From: Oceanobacillus timonensis
GTDB taxonomy: Bacteria > Bacillota > Bacilli > Bacillales > Amphibacillaceae
DNA: 64,000 nucleotides
Direction: 5' to 3'
Assembly (NCBI RefSeq): GCF_900166635.1
Contig: NZ_LT800497.1
Span: 186,001-250,000 of the forward strand
The notes beneath the pieces were generated by a model. That model searched no databases and had not been told where the DNA came from. It was given only the letters and a program-made list of their open reading frames with translations. Made by a program: the position numbers and the translations under genes. This document shows, piece by piece, positions 44,831 to 52,614 of this stretch (position 1 is its first letter; the number at the start of each line of letters is the position of its first letter).

Positions 44831-45910
44831 ATGAAAGAATGCAAAATTGCACTTATACCAGGAGACGGAATTGGTCCGGAAGTTGTTGCAGAAGGCGTGA
44901 AAGTATTACAAACAATCGAGAAACTGGATGACACGCTTTCCTTTCAGTTTCAACGCTTTCCATGGGGCTGTGAGTATTACTTAGAACATCAAAAAATGAT
45001 GGCGGATGACGGGATAGATCAATTGAAAGATTTTGATGCAATTTATCTTGGGGCAGTGGGCTACCCCGGAGTGCCAGATCATATTTCACTCTGGGATTTA
45101 TTATTGAAAATTCGCAAGGGCTTTGACCAATATGTGAATCTGCGCCCGGTACGGTTATTAAATGAAGCGTTGACGCCGATTAAAAACAAATCCGAAAAAG
45201 ACATTGATTTCCTTGTTATCCGGGAAAATAGTGAAGGAGAATATGCCGGAGCGGGGGATTGGTTGTTTAAAGGGAAAAAAGAAGAAGTGGTTTTACAAAC
45301 CGGCGTTTTTTCCCGGAAAGGGACGGAGCGAATTATCCGATATGCTTTTGAAGAAGCGCGGAAACAAAAGAAATCGCTGACAAGCATCAGTAAAGCAAAT
45401 GCATTGAATTATTCGATGGTTTTCTGGGACGAGGTATTTGAAGAAGTAGGGAAAGAATACCCGGATGTCAAAACGGAATCTTATTTAGTAGACGCGGCCA
45501 GCATGTTCTTTGTTATGCAGCCGGAACGATTTGAAATCGTAGTAACTTCCAACCTGTTTGGAGATATTTTGACAGATATCGGCGCTGCGATTACAGGCGG
45601 AATGGGGCTTGCGACAGGGGCAAATGTGAATCCAGAAAAGGAATATCCGTCTATGTTTGAACCAGTTCATGGTTCGGCACCTGATATTGCCGGTCAGGGG
45701 AAAGCGAATCCGCTGGCAGCGATATGGTCTGTTGCACAAATGCTGGAGCATTTTGGAGAAGAGAAATGGGGAAATGTCGTTGTTGGTACCATCAAAGAGT
45801 TAATGAATGAAAATAAAGTACTTACGCCGGATTTAGGAGGAAAACATAGTACTTCTGAGGTTGGGGATTATTTTGTAGAGAAGATGGTCAGAGCGCTGGA
45901 TAACAAATAA
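44831..45910 (+). CDS. Tartrate/D-malate dehydrogenase (TtuC/YcsA family)
   Basis: 359-aa beta-decarboxylating dehydrogenase of the isopropylmalate/isocitrate family. IALIPGDGIGPEVVAEGVKV at the N-terminus, substrate arginines and tyrosine in LRPVRLL, VIRENSEGEYAG, metal-binding aspartates in VDAASMFFV and SNLFGDILTDIGAA, and NAD-binding EPVHGSAPDIAG. The specificity loop sequence (YPGVPDHISLWDLLLKIRK) is that of tartrate/D-malate dehydrogenases rather than LeuB. It oxidises and decarboxylates D-malate or tartrate with NAD and Mn/Mg. GGAGGG precedes ATG 44831; a terminator follows. It borders a region of sugar-acid genes. Confidence 0.88.
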   Translation: MKECKIALIPGDGIGPEVVAEGVKVLQTIEKLDDTLSFQFQRFPWGCEYYLEHQKMMADDGIDQLKDFDAIYLGAVGYPGVPDHISLWDLLLKIRKGFDQYVNLRPVRLLNEALTPIKNKSEKDIDFLVIRENSEGEYAGAGDWLFKGKKEEVVLQTGVFSRKGTERIIRYAFEEARKQKKSLTSISKANALNYSMVFWDEVFEEVGKEYPDVKTESYLVDAASMFFVMQPERFEIVVTSNLFGDILTDIGAAITGGMGLATGANVNPEKEYPSMFEPVHGSAPDIAGQGKANPLAAIWSVAQMLEHFGEEKWGNVVVGTIKELMNENKVLTPDLGGKHSTSEVGDYFVEKMVRALDNK

Positions 45911-45920
45911 GTGGAGAATA

Positions 45921-45972
45921 AACTTCATGGTGATGGATTAAAAAAGTGTACGATCGCCATGAAGTTTTTTAT
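45921..45972 (+). terminator. Terminator after the tartrate dehydrogenase gene
   Basis: AACTTCATGG (45921-45930) pairs with CCATGAAGTT (45957-45966), followed by TTTTTAT. Confidence 0.75.
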
Positions 45973-46031
45973 AGGGTTTCACGATTTATTAATAATAGTT
46001 TGGGAAATTATTATTTTCGATTTCTATTTAT

Positions 46032-46059
46032 TTGTAAGCGCATACTTTGGTGTTATAAT
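46032..46059 (+). promoter_or_regulatory. SDR promoter with overlapping cre-like site
   Basis: TTGTAA (46032-46037), 16-bp spacer, TATAAT (46054-46059). A cre-like TGTAAGCGCATACT at 46033-46046 covers the -35, so CcpA repression is plausible. Confidence 0.5.
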
Positions 46060-46114
46060 AAAGGTAATTAGATATAAAAGCAAGTTATTATATAATTCGA
46101 AAGGATGATAACAG

Positions 46115-46876
46115 ATGGGCAGGTTAGATGGAAAAGTAGCAATTATTACTGGTGCAGCAGGTGGACAGGGGGCAATGGAAGCAAAATTATTTGCGAAAGA
46201 AAGCGCTAAAGTAGTTATAACAGATGTAAATGATGAAGCTTTAGAAAAGGTTGCAGGAGAAGTAAAAGCTGCAGGCGGTCAAGCTTTAGCTTTAAAGCAT
46301 AATGTCACCTCGGCAGAAGATTGGCAAACGGTTGTAGATAGCGCGATGAAGGAATTTGGAAAAATTGATATCTTAGTTAATAATGCAGGTGTTACTGGAC
46401 AAATCAGACAAAATATAGAGGAGATGGATATTTCTAATTGGGATAAGATTATGGATATTAATGCAAAAGGTGCATTTTTAGGAACGAAAGCGGTTATTCC
46501 AGAAATGAAAAAGTCAGAAAGAGGAAGTATCGTCAATATTTCTTCGCTTTCAGGAATCTATGGCATTGGGAATCCGGCATATAACTCTTCGAAGGGTGCT
46601 GTCAGACAGTTGACCAAAAATGTGGCATTAGATTATGCGGGTTCAGGTATACGTGTGAACTCCGTACATCCGGGAACGATTGAAACATCTATGGTAGAGG
46701 CATTTGTAGGTGAAGGAAATAAAGAGGGAAGAGAAGCGGCATTACAAGGTATTCCGTTGAATACGCTTGGGCAATCTGAAGATGTTGCTTATGGTGTACT
46801 TTATCTAGCTTCGGACGAATCAAAATTTGTAACAGGGATTGAATTGATTATTGATGGCGGGTCTATTTTGCAGTAG
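46115..46876 (+). CDS. Short-chain dehydrogenase/reductase
   Basis: 253 aa, classical SDR. Cofactor motif TGAAGGQGAMEA (T-G-x3-G-x-G), D in ITDVND indicating preference for NAD, LVNNAGVTG, catalytic Ser in VNISSLSG and Y-x-x-x-K in YNSSK, and the C-terminal IIDGGSILQ. Related to the cyclopentanol/3-alpha-hydroxysteroid dehydrogenase group; the actual substrate is unknown. Own promoter with a cre-like overlap, AAAGGATG upstream of ATG, single-gene unit with a terminator after it. Confidence 0.85.
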   Translation: MGRLDGKVAIITGAAGGQGAMEAKLFAKESAKVVITDVNDEALEKVAGEVKAAGGQALALKHNVTSAEDWQTVVDSAMKEFGKIDILVNNAGVTGQIRQNIEEMDISNWDKIMDINAKGAFLGTKAVIPEMKKSERGSIVNISSLSGIYGIGNPAYNSSKGAVRQLTKNVALDYAGSGIRVNSVHPGTIETSMVEAFVGEGNKEGREAALQGIPLNTLGQSEDVAYGVLYLASDESKFVTGIELIIDGGSILQ

Positions 46877-46933
46877 GGTTTGATGCAATGTAATAAATAG
46901 AAGAAGTCGGCATATATCATTTGAAGATGAATA

Positions 46934-46960
46934 AGAGTAGGAAGCTCTGCCTCCTACTCT
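46934..46960. terminator. Hairpin between convergent SDR and pdxA2 genes
   Basis: AGAGTAGGA (46934-46942) with TCCTACTCT (46952-46960), short loop with inner G-C pairing. Confidence 0.55.
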
Positions 46961-47000
46961 GCATACCTGTATTTCTTGTGTTTCAATTTTGGCGAAAATC

Positions 47001-47996
47001 TTACTTTGGTGCTAGTTCGATTGCCTGTCTTAATGCTTCCAACATGCTTCCTTCATCCACTATTCCTTTACCTGCTATGTCAAAAGCAGTTCCATGATCA
47101 ACGCTGGTGCGGATAATTGGCAGGCCAACTGTTATATTTACACCGGCTTCCAATCCAAGTACCTTGATTGGTCCATGTCCTTGATCATGATACATCGCAA
47201 CGACAATATCAAAATCTCCGCGTTGAGCCCGGAAAAATAACGTATCTGCCGGTAGAGGGCCTTCTACATTAATGCCTTGTTCTTTGGCCGATTGAATTGC
47301 TGGAATAATTTTTTCTTCTTCTTCCCCATAGCCAAACAGACCATTTTCACCTGCATGCGGATTGATTCCGCAAACACCGATTTTTGGCTGTTCTATTCCT
47401 GAATCTTTTAATGTTTTATCTGCTAATTTGATTACATTAAACACACGATCTGGTTTAATCGTTTGGATGGCATCCAATAGGCCAATATGCGTTGTAACGT
47501 GAATGACTTTTAATTTTGGTGAAGATAGCATCATAGAAAAGTCTTCCGTGTTTGTTAAATCAGCAAGAATTTCTGTATGTCCCGGATACATATGACCGCC
47601 TTTTTGTAGAGCTTCTTTATTTAATGGAGCGGTACAAATCGCTTGTATTTTATTTTCATTTGCTAATTGAATAGCTGCTTCTAAATATTGGAAAGCTGCA
47701 TCACCAGCGGCTGGAGATACTTCTCCCACAGCTAAATCTTCCGGAACAAGATCTAAATCCACACAGGCAACTTCACCGTATGTCGTTTGTGTTAAATCAT
47801 CTCCCAGTGTCTTCGGTGCGATGGATATTGTCGTATTCAAATCTTTTGCAGCGCGCTGTAATATTTTCGCGTCACCAATAACAATTGGATGGGCATTCTG
47901 ATAAATCTCTTGTTCCTGTAAGCTTTTAACGATAATCTCTGGACCGACACCTGCCGGGTCACCCATGGTTATACCTATAATCGGTTTCTTATTCAT
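47001..47996 (-). CDS. pdxA2: 4-phospho-D-threonate/erythronate dehydrogenase, PdxA2-type
   Basis: 331 aa, PdxA family: IGITMGDPAGVGPEIIVKSL at the start, CTAPLNKEAL, metal-binding histidines in PGHTEIL, VCGINPHAGENG and AMYHDQGHGPIKVLG, and IRTSVDHGTAFDIAGKG. Coupling to a DUF1537 kinase marks it as PdxA2 of acid-sugar catabolism (4-phospho-D-threonate or -erythronate to dihydroxyacetone phosphate and CO2), not pyridoxine synthesis. GGAGAG precedes ATG 47996, lying within the last codons of the kinase gene. Third gene of a kdgT-kinase-pdxA2 operon. Confidence 0.88.
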   Translation of the reverse strand: MNKKPIIGITMGDPAGVGPEIIVKSLQEQEIYQNAHPIVIGDAKILQRAAKDLNTTISIAPKTLGDDLTQTTYGEVACVDLDLVPEDLAVGEVSPAAGDAAFQYLEAAIQLANENKIQAICTAPLNKEALQKGGHMYPGHTEILADLTNTEDFSMMLSSPKLKVIHVTTHIGLLDAIQTIKPDRVFNVIKLADKTLKDSGIEQPKIGVCGINPHAGENGLFGYGEEEEKIIPAIQSAKEQGINVEGPLPADTLFFRAQRGDFDIVVAMYHDQGHGPIKVLGLEAGVNITVGLPIIRTSVDHGTAFDIAGKGIVDEGSMLEALRQAIELAPK

Positions 47997-49284
47997 AAAC
48001 TTTCTCTCCTTTCAATTCCAACATAGCGTGGTAGATAGAACTTTCTTTTCCGAATGCTCCAGCTTTTGTCACTACCAGACTTTTGTCTTTGCCAATCAGG
48101 GATACTAATGGAATTCCGGGTTCGAGCTGCTTGATAAGATGCATTCCAATTGCTCCCATCCTTTGTGTGATGGACTTTGCTGTGTCCCCGCCAGTTAAGA
48201 CAAAACGATCTAGTCTTGGAAGTTGGTCTTTCACGTCTACGACTAATTCTGCCATTCTATCAGAGATGGTTTCTCCTATTTCATTATTGGAGAATCCTTT
48301 TTCCGTCGCCAATTCCTTTACCTCTCTACGAACATTTTCGTTTGATGGAACATAGAGTACAACATCTTTTTGACGATTAACGATTTCTATACATGTCTGT
48401 ATATACTCGCTTTTTTTTATTTCCCATTGATCCTCGAACATTTGCAATGGATTTAACTCGACACCTTCTACATCTTTTTGTTGGAGCGTATAATGAATTT
48501 GTGTCTGCGTTTTTTCGGATAAACTGCCGCACACGGTCATGGCTGCGCTGGAACCACTATAGGAGGTAGGCTGTTTTTTCTTTTCAATCTCCAAAACTTG
48601 TGGAAGAACTTCTGCTAATCCTGCAGAACCTGCCCAGATAATCTGATTCGTTACTTTTGAAAACTTTTGCGCAAGTGTTTTTAAATCTTGCTCTGTTTCT
48701 GCATCACAACAAACCATTCTAATTTCTTCTGCTTTCCACGCGGCAAGTTTATTCTGGAAAGAATCATCATGACATTGCAAATCTTCTTGTGTGAGCAGTC
48801 CGACTTTTTCTCCTGTTTGCTGCTCGATTAAAGCTGGCAGATAGGAATCCGTTACAGGATGCGTTGGATCTTTTGCAATTTCTGTTTCTGCAATTAACTG
48901 GCCATGAACATAGTGATAACCTTGTTTTGTTGTTCGCCCCATGCCGGGAAAAGCAGGGGCGATAACGAGAAAGTCCGGATCCAGTATATTGCCCATTGCT
49001 TTTAGTTCTTGCCCAATATGGCCTCTTAGGGTAGAGTCCATTTTTTTATATACATGATTATAATGAAGTCTTTTGATAAAATTCGTTGATTTTCTTGTAG
49101 CGGAGACCGCTTGTTCATTTGATAAAGCCCTTGAATTTGTATCTATCACGATACCTTCACTAAGAAGATTTGTTTGTTCTGGAATTTCAAATAGAACAGA
49201 AGTATTAATTCCTTTTTCTGTTAATTGAATGCCGCTATCATTTGCTCCAGTTAAATCATCTGCAATTATAGCGATTTGTTTCAC
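47989..49284 (-). CDS. dtnK: DUF1537 four-carbon acid sugar kinase (DtnK/DenK-like)
   Basis: 431 aa from GTG 49284; TTG 49287 one codon earlier is equally possible, with AGGTG upstream. N-terminal IAIIADDLTGANDSGIQ is the hallmark of the four-carbon acid sugar kinase family (SBD_N), and the C-terminal nucleotide-binding half shows RFVLTGGDTAKSI and GIPLVSLIGKDKSLVVTKAGAFGKES. These ATP-dependent kinases phosphorylate D-threonate, D-erythronate or related acids at C4. PdxA2 and a KdgT-type permease complete the pathway. Exact substrate not decidable by eye. Confidence 0.88.
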   Translation of the reverse strand: MKQIAIIADDLTGANDSGIQLTEKGINTSVLFEIPEQTNLLSEGIVIDTNSRALSNEQAVSATRKSTNFIKRLHYNHVYKKMDSTLRGHIGQELKAMGNILDPDFLVIAPAFPGMGRTTKQGYHYVHGQLIAETEIAKDPTHPVTDSYLPALIEQQTGEKVGLLTQEDLQCHDDSFQNKLAAWKAEEIRMVCCDAETEQDLKTLAQKFSKVTNQIIWAGSAGLAEVLPQVLEIEKKKQPTSYSGSSAAMTVCGSLSEKTQTQIHYTLQQKDVEGVELNPLQMFEDQWEIKKSEYIQTCIEIVNRQKDVVLYVPSNENVRREVKELATEKGFSNNEIGETISDRMAELVVDVKDQLPRLDRFVLTGGDTAKSITQRMGAIGMHLIKQLEPGIPLVSLIGKDKSLVVTKAGAFGKESSIYHAMLELKGEKVYE

Positions 49285-49313
49285 CAATTATAACACCTAC
49301 TTTACGATCTGAT

Positions 49314-50306
49314 TCATTTTTGATTTGCTTTTATATAATGGTCAGGGACCTTAATGCCCTTTTTCTCTAGCCGTTTCACCAGAAAACCTACGTAAAATGG
49401 CAGCAGAATGGCTGTTGTAACAACTGCGGCAGCAACTTGAACAGTTGCTAATTCAACATTGGCTGCAAAAGCTGGACTTGCAGAAGCAATTGCTGTCGGA
49501 GTAGCTACTGCATTTCCAGCAGTAGAACCTTCCGCTGCTCCGGCAATTGGGTTCCACTTCATTGCCTTAAAGATAAAGTAACCTGCTGTACCAGATACAA
49601 ATACAGTTAATAAACCTAAAATTACGCCGCCTAGTCCACCTTCAATGATGCTGGAAAAGTCGATTCCCATTCCTAAAGCAAATGCAAAGAATGGAATAAG
49701 CACGGAACTTCCTGATTGAAAGAATTCTCTCAACTCTTCATCCAAGTTTCCTAAAATCATACCAACTAGAATCGGCAGCAAGACAGATAAGAAGGAAACA
49801 ACCGAGAACATTCCTTCAACAAAGCCCATGACACCAAATATCGACAACGCTACCATTGTTAAAAATGGACCATCGTTTAAAGCTAATAAAGAATAAGCTG
49901 CACGATCTGTTTTATCTCCGTACTGCCCTACCAGTGCAACATAGAGCCCGCCATTACTATTCGTCATCGCAGCAATAATCGCAATTGGGGCTAAACCAAG
50001 CCACAGTCCATTATCTCCCATCATCCAGAATGCCAGTAATCCGACAATAGCACCTACTACCCATTTTGTGGCTAATAAAGTTGCCCCTTTACCCAGGCTT
50101 ACTCCGACATTTTTAACATTAATTTGTGCCCCGGTAAATAGCAAGAATAGCGCAATCAACGTACTGGAACCGTCTACAAACAATGCCTGTGTAAAGTTGC
50201 CAATTCTTAATAAATCCGGTGCAAATGTATTTAAAGTTGCAGCAATCAGCAACGGTACAACCATCATGCCCCCAGGAATCTTTTCAACTGTTGCTTTTAT
50301 CTTCAT
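49314..50306 (-). CDS. kdgT: KdgT-family 2-keto-3-deoxygluconate-type permease
   Basis: 330 aa from ATG 50306 (AGGGGGAGA upstream); the longer frame to 50348 has no RBS. About ten membrane helices with KdgT motifs: KIPGGMMVVPLLIAATLNTF, ATKWVVGAIVGLLAFW, AAMTNSNGGLYVALVGQYGD, and AGAAEGSTAGNAVATPTAIA. Proton-coupled uptake of a keto-deoxy or aldonic acid; within this operon the cargo is likely the four-carbon acid used by the kinase. First gene of the operon, under the PrpR-like regulator encoded upstream. Confidence 0.87.
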   Translation of the reverse strand: MKIKATVEKIPGGMMVVPLLIAATLNTFAPDLLRIGNFTQALFVDGSSTLIALFLLFTGAQINVKNVGVSLGKGATLLATKWVVGAIVGLLAFWMMGDNGLWLGLAPIAIIAAMTNSNGGLYVALVGQYGDKTDRAAYSLLALNDGPFLTMVALSIFGVMGFVEGMFSVVSFLSVLLPILVGMILGNLDEELREFFQSGSSVLIPFFAFALGMGIDFSSIIEGGLGGVILGLLTVFVSGTAGYFIFKAMKWNPIAGAAEGSTAGNAVATPTAIASASPAFAANVELATVQVAAAVVTTAILLPFYVGFLVKRLEKKGIKVPDHYIKANQK

Positions 50307-50485
50307 TCTTTCTCCCCCTCTGTATATATATGTTTTTAAATGCAACAATAAAAATTTAATGAAGCGTTTGCACCATTAATAATAATATTTATTGCATAAA
50401 AAAGCAACAGTTTTATAATATAAATTTTAATTAAATGATATTTTATGTAATTATGTTGCATTATTAAACAGTTTTTAATTAAAAA

Positions 50486-50543
50486 GGACCATATAGCTTT
50501 CCGATTTGCTTGGTTATAAACAAATTGGAAAGCTATACGGTCC
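50486..50543. terminator. Terminator after the PrpR-like gene
   Basis: GGACCATATAGCTTTCC (50486-50502) pairs with GGAAAGCTATACGGTCC (50527-50543) with one mismatch. The rest of 50307-50485 is AT-rich, with repeated TTGCA/TGCAACA motifs (50341, 50370, 50391-50407, 50454-50460) that may be activator sites. No sigma-54 -24/-12 element is seen on either strand. Confidence 0.65.
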
Positions 50544-50561
50544 CCTGTTAAAATCGTATCC

Positions 50562-52331
50562 TTATTTATCATTCAGTTTTCTCCATAATGTTGTGCGATT
50601 CATTCCCAGCCTTTTAGCGGTACGTGTCTGATTTTCTTGTTCTTCTTCCAGTACCTTTTGGATAATCCGTTGTTCCATTTCCTCCAGAGTCAAACCTGGT
50701 GGAATATAAAAGCCTTTTTTTTCATGTGACTTGGCTTCATTTTTGGTTGCTTCATCATTTAACACTTCATGCACATCTTCAGCTTCTATATAATATCCAA
50801 CTGCACGCAGGCTCAATTCCCGGACGGTCTTTTTCAATTCAACCAAATTTCCTGGCCATTCTAAATGTGTAAGTATTTCAAGAGCATCCGGACGTATTCC
50901 CAGTGTTTCATTGCCAAATTCGGTATGGAATTTGGATAAATAATAAGAAATAAACGCTCCCACATCTTCTTTTCGATTACGCAATGGTTGTGTATGAAAA
51001 AAGACAGGGTCCATATCCTCAATTAATGAGACGAGGATATGTTTCTCCTCTAATAATGATGGTGCATTACGCTTCGACAAGAAAATGAGTTGTATGGAAT
51101 CCGGAGTCTGATGAAACAACTCAATCAGAAGTTTTTGATTTGTGGAAGATAAACGATCAGTATGTTCGAAAACAATGGTTCCTTTTTGAATAGAATGCCA
51201 TCTATCTTTTAAGATTCCTAGATCGTTAGAATCCATCATTTCACAGTTCAGAACAAATAAAGGGTGCTTGTTTTCAAATTTTTGAAAGTGAATGGATTGC
51301 GCAATAGCCATTTTACCGGTACCAAATTCACCTGAAATAAACAAGTTATCATTTGTCTTTGAATATGCATGTATTTTTCTTTTTATATTCTTGGAATAGT
51401 GACTGTTTCCGATAATAGGCTGATGGGTCATATTTGTTATCATGCAAAGCGCTGCAGATTCATCTTGTCTTTTATATGAGCAAAAGTGGATTCCTGCCAG
51501 TTTGTTATTCCCTTCTGTAATAGGAAATATTTGCAACTCCAAATCGCCATCTTCCCAATTCACACTTACCCATTGTTTTTGATTTTGCAGTAGAGCCTGG
51601 CTTATATTTTTATCCAATTTCTTATTACGGAGCATATGATTAATTATTCTTTCTTTCTCCGAGGAAAGATTCGTAAAAAGAACGTTATGCTGCTGGTTAA
51701 TAATGACTATATCCGCCGGAATAGACTTCAGAATCTGCAGATATTGATTTGTTTTATATGAAACTTTCTGAAACATATAATACATTCTTCTTGCCTCATC
51801 AAATGCATCAAAAATGGCTTCCTTGCCAGATGTAATTAAAAATCCCCGTAACCCGATTTTTTGAGCTTCTTCAACTGTTACCACATCTCCAATAACAATC
51901 TCATAATTTTCCTTTTTTAAGTTATTTAATAATAACCGGACCTCGTCCCTTTTATGGATGGTGAACATTTTAACATCATAGTCCAAGATATCGTTTAGTG
52001 TTCTGGCACCACGACATATATTTTCAAATCCGATAAAAGCGACAGTATGTTGCGCACCTTGTATTAATGTAAAAACACGCAACATATCATACCCCGTAAT
52101 ATCAATATGTACGACAGGAATTGAAACATTTTTCTCTATTAAACTCGCTGTTCCTCCGCGACTGATAATTAAATCGTATCCTTGATTCTCTGCTTCTTTA
52201 GCAAGGTAAATAGATTCTTCCAAGTTTGCTACCTTTGTATCCAGTTCAAAGTCTTCCGGAATATCTAATTGTTTCATGGCTTGTGCCATTCCATTATATG
52301 GTGCTATTAACAAAGTTTTTATCATTTCCAC
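50562..52331 (-). CDS. PrpR-type regulator with degenerate AAA+ domain
   Basis: 589 aa. The PrpR_N sensor (about 1-190, LIAPYNGMAQAMKQL, LIISRGGTASLIEK, VVHIDITGYDMLRV) is followed by a PAS-like segment, an AAA+ region (about 310-500) and a Fis-type HTH (QTRTAKRLGMNRTTLWRKL). The AAA+ module keeps a Walker A-like GEFGTGKMA but has lost the GAFTGA loop and has IVFEHTD instead of LFLDEI at Walker B. It is thus unlikely to open sigma-54 promoters and may act like TyrR on ordinary promoters. It lies upstream of the kdgT operon on the same strand, which it presumably controls. Confidence 0.82.
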   Translation of the reverse strand: MEMIKTLLIAPYNGMAQAMKQLDIPEDFELDTKVANLEESIYLAKEAENQGYDLIISRGGTASLIEKNVSIPVVHIDITGYDMLRVFTLIQGAQHTVAFIGFENICRGARTLNDILDYDVKMFTIHKRDEVRLLLNNLKKENYEIVIGDVVTVEEAQKIGLRGFLITSGKEAIFDAFDEARRMYYMFQKVSYKTNQYLQILKSIPADIVIINQQHNVLFTNLSSEKERIINHMLRNKKLDKNISQALLQNQKQWVSVNWEDGDLELQIFPITEGNNKLAGIHFCSYKRQDESAALCMITNMTHQPIIGNSHYSKNIKRKIHAYSKTNDNLFISGEFGTGKMAIAQSIHFQKFENKHPLFVLNCEMMDSNDLGILKDRWHSIQKGTIVFEHTDRLSSTNQKLLIELFHQTPDSIQLIFLSKRNAPSLLEEKHILVSLIEDMDPVFFHTQPLRNRKEDVGAFISYYLSKFHTEFGNETLGIRPDALEILTHLEWPGNLVELKKTVRELSLRAVGYYIEAEDVHEVLNDEATKNEAKSHEKKGFYIPPGLTLEEMEQRIIQKVLEEEQENQTRTAKRLGMNRTTLWRKLNDK

Positions 52332-52460
52332 ACCTACTTTAATACATTCTTAAAAGCTTCATTGTAAAAGGAAATACAATTGCTGAAAAATAGAAAGCCA
52401 TCGTGAAATAACGTATAGTTAAAGTCGACTAAAACACAAAACAATACGGAGAGATTCACG

Positions 52461-52580
52461 ATGACTCAGATTTATTCTATCATAGAACCACGCATATTTC
52501 ACTTTAACCGAAATAGAGGAAGGATTATTTCCATGAAGGAAAATTTGCTAGGCATATGGTTGTGCGCTTGCCTCTATTGA
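52461..52580 (+). CDS. 39-codon ORF, unknown
   Basis: ATG 52461 with GGAGAG about eight bases upstream, ending TGA 52578-52580. The peptide begins MTQIYSIIEPRIFHFNRN and ends LGIWLCACLY. It is isolated between the PrpR-like and glutamate-synthase-like genes (a 280-bp gap). It could be a small protein or the truncated start of a lost gene; no family recognised. Confidence 0.3.
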   Translation: MTQIYSIIEPRIFHFNRNRGRIISMKENLLGIWLCACLY

Positions 52581-52614
52581 TTTTTAATACAGGTACTGCG
52601 ATAGAGCAAACCTT

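Noticed and set aside
45911..46108. 65-codon ORF between the tartrate dehydrogenase and SDR genes
   Set aside because: Spans a terminator and the SDR promoter; no RBS.
50307..50485. Sigma-54 promoter expected upstream of kdgT because of the PrpR-like regulator
   Set aside because: No TGGCAC-N5-TTGCA-like element on the minus strand; TTGCA motifs present are not paired with a -24 GG.
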